A DNA stretch of 33,146 nt from an uncultured Bacteroidales bacterium (lineage in GTDB: Bacteria; Bacteroidota; Bacteroidia; Bacteroidales; F082), in NCBI GenBank assembly GCA_946610645.1, contig CAMOCK010000218.1:1-33146 (forward strand). The letters are read 5' to 3'. Under the pieces are notes generated by a model. The model was not told the origin of the DNA. It saw only the letters and a list, made by a program, of their open reading frames with translations, and searched no databases. The position numbers were made by a program, and so were the translations under genes. The first letter of the stretch is position 1; every line of letters starts with the position of its first letter. Below are positions 17,589-25,646 of the stretch, piece by piece.

Positions 17589-18929
17589 ATGAAAAACGGA
17601 GAAGGACACACGATTTACATGTTAGGCATAGGCGGCATCGGAATGAGCGCCTTGGCGCGGTATTACCGCAGCCTTGGCTTCGCCGTAGCTGGCTACGACC
17701 ATACTCCTTCCCCGCTCACGAAACAACTGGAAAATGAGGGCATAGCCATACATTATGAAGACATCCCCGAGCTCTTGCCAGCCAGCATCGACTTTGTGGT
17801 TTACACACCCGCCGTCCCTGGCAATCTCAATGAATTTGAGACATTGAGAAAACGTAACATTTTGATAATGAAACGGTCGGAAGCTTTGGGAAAGGTTTCC
17901 GAAAACCATTTCACCATCGCCATTGCTGGAACCCATGGCAAGACCACCACCACTGCCATGACCGCTCACATCCTGAACGCCTGTGGGCGCGACACCACAG
18001 CCTTCATCGGTGGCATAGCCAACAACTTCAACAGCAACCTGCTTCTCGGCAAAGGCAAAGGCAGCCTCATGGTAGTGGAAGCCGACGAGTTCGACCGCTC
18101 TTTCTTGCGGCTGCATCCCGACATCAGCGTCATCAACTCCATCGATGCCGACCATTTGGACATTTACGGCGACAAACGCTATCTCACAGCCTCTTTCAAC
18201 GAGTTTGCCGACCTCACGGCGGAAAAGCTCATCGTCAAGGAAGGATTGGAGATCGAGAACCAAGACCGGCTCCTTTTCGGCTTCGGCGATGGCTGCGACT
18301 TCCGCATCCGCATCGAGCGCATGGTAAGAAGCACCACTGATTTCACCATCACGCACAACGGCATCGAAACCGCAGTGCGGCTACCCATGCCTGGCGCACA
18401 CAACGTGCTGAATGCCACTGCCGCATTCGTGGCTGCATTGCAAGTCGGATTGCAACCTAGCGACATTGCCGAAGCCTTGACTTCCTTCAAAGGCGTAAAG
18501 CGCCGCTTCGACATCCGAATAAGCAACGAAAAACATTGCTACATTGACGATTACGCACATCATCCAGAGGAAATCAAGGCCTGTCTGAAAGCCGTCAGGG
18601 CAGCTTTCCCCGAACAAAGACTCACCTTGGTTTTCCAACCCCATCTCTTCTCGCGCACCCGCGATTTCATGGACGACTTCGCCCAAATCCTGTCTCTCGC
18701 CGACGAGCTGGTTCTTCTGGACATCTACCCCGCAAGAGAGCAACCCATAGAAGGCATCACCTCACTGGCTTTGTTGGACAAGGTGACCTTAGAGCACAAG
18801 AAACTCTGCAAGAAAGAAGACCTTATCGAATTGATTGACAGCGAAAAACCTGAATTATTGGTCACGATGGGCGCCGGCGACATCGACCGTTTTGTTGAAC
18901 CTTTGGAAAAATTGATTTTGACATGGTAA
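17589..18929 (+). CDS. murC: UDP-N-acetylmuramate--L-alanine ligase MurC
   Basis: A 446-residue Mur ligase with all three domains: the N-terminal UDP-MurNAc domain (YMLGIGGIGMSALARYY), the ATP-binding domain with P-loop GTHGKTT (114-120), VEADEFDRSFL and the INSIDADHLDIYG segment, and the C-terminal domain with DDYAHHPEEI and FQPHLFSRT. It attaches L-alanine to UDP-MurNAc, the step just before MurD. It is complete, in contrast to the murD of the same cluster, and contains no extra domain that might supply the missing MurD part. It follows murG after 9 bp and overlaps ftsQ by 7 bp. Confidence 0.96.
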   Translation: MKNGEGHTIYMLGIGGIGMSALARYYRSLGFAVAGYDHTPSPLTKQLENEGIAIHYEDIPELLPASIDFVVYTPAVPGNLNEFETLRKRNILIMKRSEALGKVSENHFTIAIAGTHGKTTTTAMTAHILNACGRDTTAFIGGIANNFNSNLLLGKGKGSLMVVEADEFDRSFLRLHPDISVINSIDADHLDIYGDKRYLTASFNEFADLTAEKLIVKEGLEIENQDRLLFGFGDGCDFRIRIERMVRSTTDFTITHNGIETAVRLPMPGAHNVLNATAAFVAALQVGLQPSDIAEALTSFKGVKRRFDIRISNEKHCYIDDYAHHPEEIKACLKAVRAAFPEQRLTLVFQPHLFSRTRDFMDDFAQILSLADELVLLDIYPAREQPIEGITSLALLDKVTLEHKKLCKKEDLIELIDSEKPELLVTMGAGDIDRFVEPLEKLILTW

Positions 18930-19693
18930 AGAAGATTTTCAGCATATTGGCATGGGTCGTTACAGGAGTCGCCTTGGTTGTCTTGTTCATTGCCGCACGC
19001 GACAATTACCTAAACATGCCATTAAAGTCCATCAACGTGAACATCGACCGGGTGAACGATAATGGTTTCGTCAAGGAAAGCACCGTGACGGCAGACTTGG
19101 GCAACATCTGCAATGCAGCCAAAATCGGTACGGTCAATATGCAAGCCATCCAAAGCCAACTGAAGTCGAACCCATGGGTGCAAACCTCGGCGGCCTATGT
19201 CGATCTCGGCGGCGACCTGAACGTCAGCATCAAGGAACACCATCCCGTGTTGAGGATTTTCGGCAGCAACGGAAAATCCGTCTATCTCACCGACGACCGT
19301 ATCGTGCTGCCCCCGATCTCGAGCCACACGCCCTACCTATTGATTGCCAGCGGAAACTTCCGCCTCGATTCGTTGGAAATGGGACATCAGCTCAACGACA
19401 CCCTCAAGGCCGACCGAAACCTCATCGGAGCGATGGCGGTGATGGAGGCCATAGGCAGAAACCCGTTCATCAAGAGTTGTGCAGGGCAGATTTACTGCAA
19501 CCGACAAAACGAATTTGAGATTGTGGTTCGCGACCTCGATGCACGCGTGGTGATTGGCGACATTGGCAACCTCGACGACAAATTGCGCCGGTTGGAAATC
19601 TTCATGAAACAAAAAATTGGAACAAACGAAATCAAAAACCTGAATATCATAAACTTAAAATATAAAAACCAAGTAGTTTGCACTAAAAGATAA
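18923..19693 (+). CDS. ftsQ: Cell division protein FtsQ
   Basis: A 256-residue bitopic protein with a short cytoplasmic N-terminus, one membrane segment (about 7-25: SILAWVVTGVALVVLFIAA), a POTRA-like region (about 34-115, including QSQLKSNPWVQTSAAYVDLGGDLNVSIKEHHPVLRIF) and a beta domain to the end. NPWV followed by a beta hairpin and EHxPV is the FtsQ/DivIB pattern. It links FtsB/FtsL to the divisome. The ATG overlaps the end of murC (ATGGTAA), and ftsA follows after 4 bp. Confidence 0.92.
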   Translation: MVKKIFSILAWVVTGVALVVLFIAARDNYLNMPLKSINVNIDRVNDNGFVKESTVTADLGNICNAAKIGTVNMQAIQSQLKSNPWVQTSAAYVDLGGDLNVSIKEHHPVLRIFGSNGKSVYLTDDRIVLPPISSHTPYLLIASGNFRLDSLEMGHQLNDTLKADRNLIGAMAVMEAIGRNPFIKSCAGQIYCNRQNEFEIVVRDLDARVVIGDIGNLDDKLRRLEIFMKQKIGTNEIKNLNIINLKYKNQVVCTKR

Positions 19694-19697
19694 AGCC

Positions 19698-21056
19698 ATG
19701 AGTGAAGGAAAAATCATCGTCGGATTAGACATCGGTACAACAAAAGTGGCCTGTTTCGTGGGCCGCAAGGCGGAAAACAAGAAAATCGAGATTCTCGGAT
19801 ACGGAAAGACCGTTTCCACGGGCGTTAGGCGCGGCGTGGTAACCAACATCTTCGAGACCGTTGATGCCATCAGGCAAGCCGTCAAGCAAGCCTCCGACCA
19901 ATCGGGGGTTGAAATCAACCGCGTGAGCGTCGGCATCGCAGGTTCCCACATCAAGAGTCTGCAACACCGTGGCGTGCTGATGCGCGACCATCACGACACG
20001 GAAATCACGGAAGCCGAACTCGAACAGCTCCGTGAAGACACTCGAAAGATCAACATGATGCCCGGCGAGGAAATCATCGACATCATTCGCCAAGACACTT
20101 TTGTGGACGGTGAGTTGGCCAACAATCCCGTGGGTATGCTCGGAAGCAAAATCGAGGCCAATTTCCATGTCATCATAGGCCAGACCTTGGCTGCAAAAAA
20201 CATCATCAAGTGCATCGAAAGCGCAGGGCTGGAGATGGACTACATGATTCTTGAGCCCATCGCTTCGGCTCAAGCCGTGCTTGACGTGGAAGAGAAAGAC
20301 GCCGGAGTAGTGCTCGTCGATATTGGCGGCGGCACCACCGACATCGCCATTTTCAAGGAAAACAAGATACAACACACCGCCGTGATTCCCTTCGGAGGCA
20401 ACATCATCACCGAAGACATCTGCTCCGGCTGTTCCATCATCAGACACTATGCCGAAGAAGTGAAGGTGAAATTCGGCTCCGCTTTGGCCGAGAAGAACCG
20501 CGACGACGAAGTGGTTTCCATCCCCGGCATCAAAGGCAGGCCGCCCAAGGAAATCTCCTTCAAGAACCTCGCCCACATCATCGAATCGAGGCTCAAAGAC
20601 ATTTTCGACCTTGTGAACTACGAAATACAAAAGGCCCGTTCCGAAAACCAACTGATCGCTGGCATCGTACTGACCGGAGGCGGTGCCATGATGCAACACA
20701 TCCAGCATCTGGCCGAGTTCACCACCGGCTTGGAAGTGCGCATCGGATATCCCAATGAGCACCTCACCGAAGGCACCCCCAAAGAAATGGCCAGTCCGAT
20801 GTATTCCACAGGCATCGGCATTGTCATCGAAACCATCGCACGCATGGAGCACGATGCCCACCTCAGAGCCGCACAAGAAGCAAAAAAAGCCAAGGAGAGA
20901 GCTGCTGAAAAGCAAGAGCACCTCACACCCAAGCCTTTCGAACCCGTTGTGGAGGAAGAAGAAATACTCGATGAGGAAAAAACCGGCGGCTTCGGCTTTG
21001 GCAAGAAACTCATCACCCGACTTTCAGACCTTCTCAAACCCGATGATATTAATTAA
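19698..21056 (+). CDS. ftsA: Cell division protein FtsA
   Basis: A 452-residue actin-fold ATPase. Phosphate-1 motif GLDIGTTKVACFVG (about 10-23), the 1C (SHS2) subdomain about 85-165, phosphate-2 motif VLVDIGGGTTDIAIF near residue 205-220, and the adenosine motif IVLTGGGAMMQHI near 325. A charged linker (EEAKKAKERAAEK and acidic EEEEILDEEK) leads to a C-terminal amphipathic helix (KKLITRLSDLLK) that should bind the membrane. FtsA anchors FtsZ filaments and is encoded 12 bp upstream of ftsZ. Confidence 0.96.
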   Translation: MSEGKIIVGLDIGTTKVACFVGRKAENKKIEILGYGKTVSTGVRRGVVTNIFETVDAIRQAVKQASDQSGVEINRVSVGIAGSHIKSLQHRGVLMRDHHDTEITEAELEQLREDTRKINMMPGEEIIDIIRQDTFVDGELANNPVGMLGSKIEANFHVIIGQTLAAKNIIKCIESAGLEMDYMILEPIASAQAVLDVEEKDAGVVLVDIGGGTTDIAIFKENKIQHTAVIPFGGNIITEDICSGCSIIRHYAEEVKVKFGSALAEKNRDDEVVSIPGIKGRPPKEISFKNLAHIIESRLKDIFDLVNYEIQKARSENQLIAGIVLTGGGAMMQHIQHLAEFTTGLEVRIGYPNEHLTEGTPKEMASPMYSTGIGIVIETIARMEHDAHLRAAQEAKKAKERAAEKQEHLTPKPFEPVVEEEEILDEEKTGGFGFGKKLITRLSDLLKPDDIN

Positions 21057-21068
21057 ACAACATAAACC

Positions 21069-22772
21069 ATGGACAATCAATACAATAACAACATGAACGA
21101 CGAGTTGTTCAAACCCGTCAATGCAAATAAGCCCAACTACATCAAGGTCATCGGCGTAGGCGGAGGCGGCGGCAACGCCGTCGGCCACATGATGGAAGAA
21201 GGCATAGAAGGTGTCGATTTCATCCTCTGCAACACCGACTACCAAGCCTTGATGAAAAGCAACGTGAAGACCAAAGTGCACCTTGGAAAGCAGGAACTGG
21301 GCGCGGGCAACGACCCCAACATAGGACGAGAAGCCGCTGAGATGAGCAAAGACGAAATCAACGCTCTCCTCGACGAAAACACAAAAATGCTCTTCGTCAC
21401 CGCAGGCATGGGCGGCGGCACAGGCACTGGCGCAACACCAGTGATAGCCAAACTTGCCAAAGACAAGGACATCCTCACCGTGGGCATCGTCACGCTACCC
21501 ATGGAACGTGAAGGCCGCCGCCGCAAGTTGCAAGCCCTCGAAGGCATCGAGGAATTGAAAAAATGCGTCGATACGCTCATCCTCATCAGCACCGACAAAC
21601 TCCGCGACCAATATGGCAACATGAAACTCTCCGAAGCCTTCAAGAAGGCCGACGACGTGCTTACCACCGCCGCCAAGGGCATCGCCGAAATCATCACCGT
21701 GCCAGGCTATGTGAACGTTGACTTCAAGGACGTGAAGACCGTGATGAACGACAGCGGAAAGGCCATCATGGGTGCCGGCGAGGCCGAAGGCGAAGGCCGC
21801 GCCGAAAAAGCCATCAGAGCGGCCATCCACTCGCCCCTGCTCAACGACTCCAACATCGAAGGCGCCAAGAACATCCTTCTCTACATCACCTCCGGCAGCA
21901 ACGAGGTTTCGTTGGACGAAGTCGATGAAATCCTCGAAATCGCCCAAAACGCCTGTGGCAACAACTCCGATGTCATCTGGGGCAACGGCACCGACGAAAG
22001 CCTCGGCGAAGCCATCCGCGTGACACTCATCGCCACCGGCTTCAACAACGAAACAAAGGCGACCCAAACGACACAGGCCAACATCATGAAACACTCAAGC
22101 CCCATGCCACAAAGGGAGAAAGTCGTCCACTCGCTTGGTGCCGTCGCTCCGAAAGAAAACGTCATGATTCAGCCTGAAAAGACAGAATCGAACGCGAAGG
22201 TCATAGATGAGGCACCAAACCCACAACCTCATTCGCCCAAACCGACAGAAGAGGCTCCCAAAACCGTGGAAAACTACATCGTCCATTCCTTGTTTGAAGA
22301 CGAAGACACATTTTCGGAACCCATTGAAACCGAACCCATTGCACAAGCCACTCCCGCTCCACAAACAGAAAGCCAACCCGTGGTGACGACACCCGTTGTG
22401 GAAGAAAAGCCCGTGGTAAAAGTGTATCAGAACCCTTTTACGCAACACTCTGAAGACGAGGGGTTTGAAATCACTTCAAGAATCATGACCAAGGAAGAAG
22501 TGACCGCCAAAGCCGCACAAGAAGTGGCTCTATTGGAAGCCAAGAAAGCCAGGGAAAACGACCCCAAAGAGGAACTGAAACGCCAAAGATTGCGGGCCCT
22601 GAGCATGAATTTCCGAACCCAAAGAGGATTGGAAGAGCTTGAAAACCAGCCGGCTTATCTCCGTCGCAACATCGAACTGAGCACAACAGACTACGACGAC
22701 TTGTCGCACTATTCCGCATCAAGCAAAGGAATCAGAGGCGAGAACTCTTTCCTCCACGACAACGTTGACTGA
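21069..22772 (+). CDS. ftsZ: Cell division GTPase FtsZ with long C-terminal linker
   Basis: A 567-residue tubulin homologue. The GTPase core (about 20-330) has VIGVGGGGGNAVGHMM, the tubulin signature GGGTGTGATP starting at Gly115, and the usual T7 loop NVDFKDVKTVM. A Pro-, Glu- and Thr-rich linker of about 190 residues (about 330-520) follows and is long for FtsZ. The conserved tail peptide, ELENQPAYLRRNIEL, lies near 520-535 and normally binds FtsA. After it comes a further 30 residues ending NSFLHDNVD, a Bacteroidota-specific extension. It forms the Z ring. The next gene starts 3 bp after its stop. Confidence 0.97.
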   Translation: MDNQYNNNMNDELFKPVNANKPNYIKVIGVGGGGGNAVGHMMEEGIEGVDFILCNTDYQALMKSNVKTKVHLGKQELGAGNDPNIGREAAEMSKDEINALLDENTKMLFVTAGMGGGTGTGATPVIAKLAKDKDILTVGIVTLPMEREGRRRKLQALEGIEELKKCVDTLILISTDKLRDQYGNMKLSEAFKKADDVLTTAAKGIAEIITVPGYVNVDFKDVKTVMNDSGKAIMGAGEAEGEGRAEKAIRAAIHSPLLNDSNIEGAKNILLYITSGSNEVSLDEVDEILEIAQNACGNNSDVIWGNGTDESLGEAIRVTLIATGFNNETKATQTTQANIMKHSSPMPQREKVVHSLGAVAPKENVMIQPEKTESNAKVIDEAPNPQPHSPKPTEEAPKTVENYIVHSLFEDEDTFSEPIETEPIAQATPAPQTESQPVVTTPVVEEKPVVKVYQNPFTQHSEDEGFEITSRIMTKEEVTAKAAQEVALLEAKKARENDPKEELKRQRLRALSMNFRTQRGLEELENQPAYLRRNIELSTTDYDDLSHYSASSKGIRGENSFLHDNVD

Positions 22773-22775
22773 TCG

Positions 22776-25055
22776 ATGGCAAGCATACCAAAGCCCATAC
22801 TACTTTGGATAGTCCTGTTTTTAACAGGCATCGCCAAGGCGCAAAACTATTCCAATGACTTCGAGAACGGCTACACTTGGTATCCGCCATGGAGCAACAT
22901 CCGCATCTTAGCCGACAGCATCGGCAACGCGACAAACCACAGCTGCCTTTGCGACTCCATCCATGAATATGGGTTGGGATTTGTTGTTGAAGCAGGGAAA
23001 ATGTTTCCTCAACAAAACACCAACTGCCAATACCAGTTTATGTTTAAGGCACAAGCCGATACCCAAGCCGAAGTCGTGTTCAGCATCGACGAGGGCAAAA
23101 GACCCTATTGGAACTCCTACCCCCTCTCCGACTTCGAGCCTGACTCAACAGGATGGGCACGAGCAAGTTTCAGCCTAAAATTCCCATCCAACTATATTGG
23201 TGAGGGCAAAATCATCGGCTTCGTTTGGAACAAAGGACACGAAACCTTGTATTTCGACAACGCCGAATTGGAGGTCGAGGCGTATTCCTTGCCTAGCTAC
23301 CAGCCAGAAATCAAGCATACACCCGACTCGGTTTTCAACCCGTTTGTGTGGCTTTCGCCCTATCTCATCCCAATTGTGGAATACATCGATGCCGATGGCG
23401 ACACCCTATCGGACCCATCGATAATCGAAACCAAATACGACGACGGCTGGGGCGTGAATTCAATGCAACTGCCCCACTCCGTGATTGCCACTTTCGTGAA
23501 CATCGAAACCACATTCAAGGAAGACGTGAAGTTGCTTCGACTGGCCTACCAACTGCCGCTTCCAGAAGGCAAACTCACCGTTTATCGCCGCAACCAACAC
23601 ATCGACACAGCCAACTTTCAAAGCAGTTATTACCTTGACAGAGAAGGTTTTACCGTAAAAAACGAAGACTTCTCCATCACCGTCTATCACAATAAGGGAA
23701 TATCCTCTCTGCAACTCAACACTGACAACAGAACCGTTTGTTTCAACATCGACTATTGGCGCGACCACCCGCTGCTCCGTTATCCCTTGAGCGCCGACAC
23801 TTCGGACTACTTTGAGGACATTTCTTATCGCGAAGTCCGCAAAGGCGAGGTGCTGAAAGGCAAAATCAAGGTTTTCAACAGCATGATTGACGACCTGCCC
23901 CGCCTCATGCCCATTTGGGACGGCTACCAATCGGCCTTCATTTTCACCGAACACGCCGACTGGACAGATATTAGGACACATCGCGCCGTTCTCTTTGGAA
24001 AAGAGAACATCACCAAGCCTGAAGATGCCGTCGGAGGGTTCTGCTATTTCGACATTCCCGTCACAAAAAGCGTGTTCTATTGGAATCCCGACAACGTGAC
24101 GAACAATCTCGCCAGCAAAGGCAACTTTTTCGGGCCTCATGCCACCATCACGACCGACAAGGATTTCTTCAAGTTGCTGAAAACCATCAAGAAGAGTGGT
24201 TTTGAAATCTGTCTGCACTCGCCAGAGCAATACACGACGATTCCCTCCAAGTATCCCAAGGCGATGCGTTTCATGCGGCGTAATTTCGGCTCGGTTTCGT
24301 GGATTGACCACGGCTACAACAACGGCCCCGACAAGAACCGCGAGGACATGGTTTGCGATGGCCTTCTCCCAAATTCGCCGTATTATTCCGCCGACCTTTG
24401 GCGGAAAAACGGCGTGCGTTACCTTTGGAACGCCTACTACGAGGAAAACCGCATGGAAGACAAACTTTTCGACGGGCATTTTGTGCAGCCCTATGACGGC
24501 TACGGCGATGCCCTACCCAACCGACAAATCACCACCTTGCCCAATGGCGATAAGGACTTTCTGCTTTGGTCCACGCCATCGACTTTGGAAGTGAACGAAG
24601 ACAAGAATTGGTACTATTTCTTCGATAGCATCCGGCTTCAACAACTTGTAAACCAACATAATGTATTCATCACGCACGTCTATCCCGCGTGGACCGACCC
24701 GTGGCGCGGCTTTTGGCAATTCAACGAAAACGGCACTGCCGTGGTCATGCCCGGATTCAATTTCGCGCTGGGCCAACTCGCCCGTTTCCGCGACGAAAAG
24801 AAAATCCTGCCGACCACCATCGAGAAATACCTCAATTATTACGAGAAACTACAAAACCTTGATTATCTGATTCTTGACAACAAGACCATACAATTGACCA
24901 ACCCAAGCGAAGCCATTGAAGGCCTGACTTTAATTTGCACGAAACCCATCATCGTGGAAGGAAAAGTGATGGATTTCCGCAAGGTCGAGGAAGGTTATTT
25001 GGTGTGGTTCGACTTGAAGAAAAACGAAACCGTAACCATAAGATACAGAGAATGA
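22776..25055 (+). CDS. Secreted protein with carbohydrate-binding-like and deacetylase-like (NodB-fold) domains
   Basis: A 759-residue exported protein with a signal peptide cleaved after AKA (residue about 23). Residues about 25-165 look like a jelly-roll carbohydrate-binding module (DFENGYTWYPPWSN at the start, TLYFDNAELEVE at the end). The region from about 385 resembles a polysaccharide-deacetylase barrel: AFIFTEHADWTD (389-397) in place of the metal-binding TFDDG motif, SGFEICLHSPEQYTT (His about 480), and SVSWIDHGYNNGPDK (His512). The metal ligands therefore deviate from the classic D-D-H set. Family assignment is tentative and the substrate is unknown. It starts 3 bp after ftsZ with no promoter between and overlaps purN by 4 bp, so it is transcribed with the division operon; a role on cell-wall or surface glycan is an inference from this. 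Confidence 0.55.
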   Translation: MASIPKPILLWIVLFLTGIAKAQNYSNDFENGYTWYPPWSNIRILADSIGNATNHSCLCDSIHEYGLGFVVEAGKMFPQQNTNCQYQFMFKAQADTQAEVVFSIDEGKRPYWNSYPLSDFEPDSTGWARASFSLKFPSNYIGEGKIIGFVWNKGHETLYFDNAELEVEAYSLPSYQPEIKHTPDSVFNPFVWLSPYLIPIVEYIDADGDTLSDPSIIETKYDDGWGVNSMQLPHSVIATFVNIETTFKEDVKLLRLAYQLPLPEGKLTVYRRNQHIDTANFQSSYYLDREGFTVKNEDFSITVYHNKGISSLQLNTDNRTVCFNIDYWRDHPLLRYPLSADTSDYFEDISYREVRKGEVLKGKIKVFNSMIDDLPRLMPIWDGYQSAFIFTEHADWTDIRTHRAVLFGKENITKPEDAVGGFCYFDIPVTKSVFYWNPDNVTNNLASKGNFFGPHATITTDKDFFKLLKTIKKSGFEICLHSPEQYTTIPSKYPKAMRFMRRNFGSVSWIDHGYNNGPDKNREDMVCDGLLPNSPYYSADLWRKNGVRYLWNAYYEENRMEDKLFDGHFVQPYDGYGDALPNRQITTLPNGDKDFLLWSTPSTLEVNEDKNWYYFFDSIRLQQLVNQHNVFITHVYPAWTDPWRGFWQFNENGTAVVMPGFNFALGQLARFRDEKKILPTTIEKYLNYYEKLQNLDYLILDNKTIQLTNPSEAIEGLTLICTKPIIVEGKVMDFRKVEEGYLVWFDLKKNETVTIRYRE

Positions 25056-25621
25056 AAAAGTTATCCATATTCGTCAGCGGCAACGGCACCAATTTGCAGC
25101 GCATTGCCGAATATTTCTCCGACAACAAAAACGTTGAAATCTCCAATGTGGTTTGCAACAACCCTAAAGCCTATTCCATTGAACGGGCAAAGAATTTGAA
25201 CATTCCGTTGCGGATGATTACCAAACAGGATTTCAACAGCGAGGCTTTCGTCAAGGAACTGCAAGACCTTGGCATTGACTTGATTGTGCTGGCCGGGTTC
25301 CTTTGGAAGTTGCCCGAAAACCTTGTCAAAGCTTTCCCGAAAAAGATTGTGAACATCCACCCTGCCTTGTTGCCCAAATATGGCGGCAAAGGGTTTTACG
25401 GAGAGCATGTACACGAGGCAGTTGTGGCGGCCAAGGAAGCGCAATCGGGCATTACCATCCACTATGTCAACGAGTTGTACGACAGCGGAGAGATTATCCT
25501 GCAAGCCCGCGTCAGTTTGGACGCAAACGAAACGCCTGACTCCTTGGCGGCTAAGATCCACCAACTGGAGCAGGCGTATTTCCCTGTGGCGATTGAACAG
25601 GTGTTGTTGTCGCAAAACTGA
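25052..25621 (+). CDS. purN: Phosphoribosylglycinamide formyltransferase PurN
   Basis: A 189-residue protein of the 10-formyl-THF-dependent GAR transformylase family. It has the GAR phosphate loop FVSGNGTNLQ (Ser-Gly-Asn-Gly-Thr-Asn, normally SGxGSN), LAGFLWKLPE, the catalytic NIHPALLPKYGGKGFYG and the folate-side YDSGEIILQ, which keeps the active-site Asp. It formylates GAR in purine synthesis. The ATG overlaps the stop of the secreted-protein gene (ATGA), so it is the last gene of the long plus-strand run. No terminator is visible in the 25 bp before the convergent AAA+ gene. Confidence 0.95.
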   Translation: MKKLSIFVSGNGTNLQRIAEYFSDNKNVEISNVVCNNPKAYSIERAKNLNIPLRMITKQDFNSEAFVKELQDLGIDLIVLAGFLWKLPENLVKAFPKKIVNIHPALLPKYGGKGFYGEHVHEAVVAAKEAQSGITIHYVNELYDSGEIILQARVSLDANETPDSLAAKIHQLEQAYFPVAIEQVLLSQN

Positions 25622-25646
25622 CCATTCTTCTTGCTCTTTCCTCTAT

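Noticed and set aside
17540-17590. GTTGATAGTT-type sequence at the murG/murC junction, also seen near 5225-5250, considered as a mobile or regulatory repeat
   Set aside because: It is short low-complexity sequence of a kind seen in several spacers here, without defined ends or an inverted structure.
19725-20921. Long minus-strand open frame (398 codons) across ftsA, and similar long antisense frames across mutS2 (2646-3827), glsB (5924-6892), glsA (6967-7887) and the secreted-protein gene (23460-24479)
   Set aside because: Each lies opposite a confidently identified gene and has no family motif, no promoter box and a composition that mirrors the codon bias of the sense gene.
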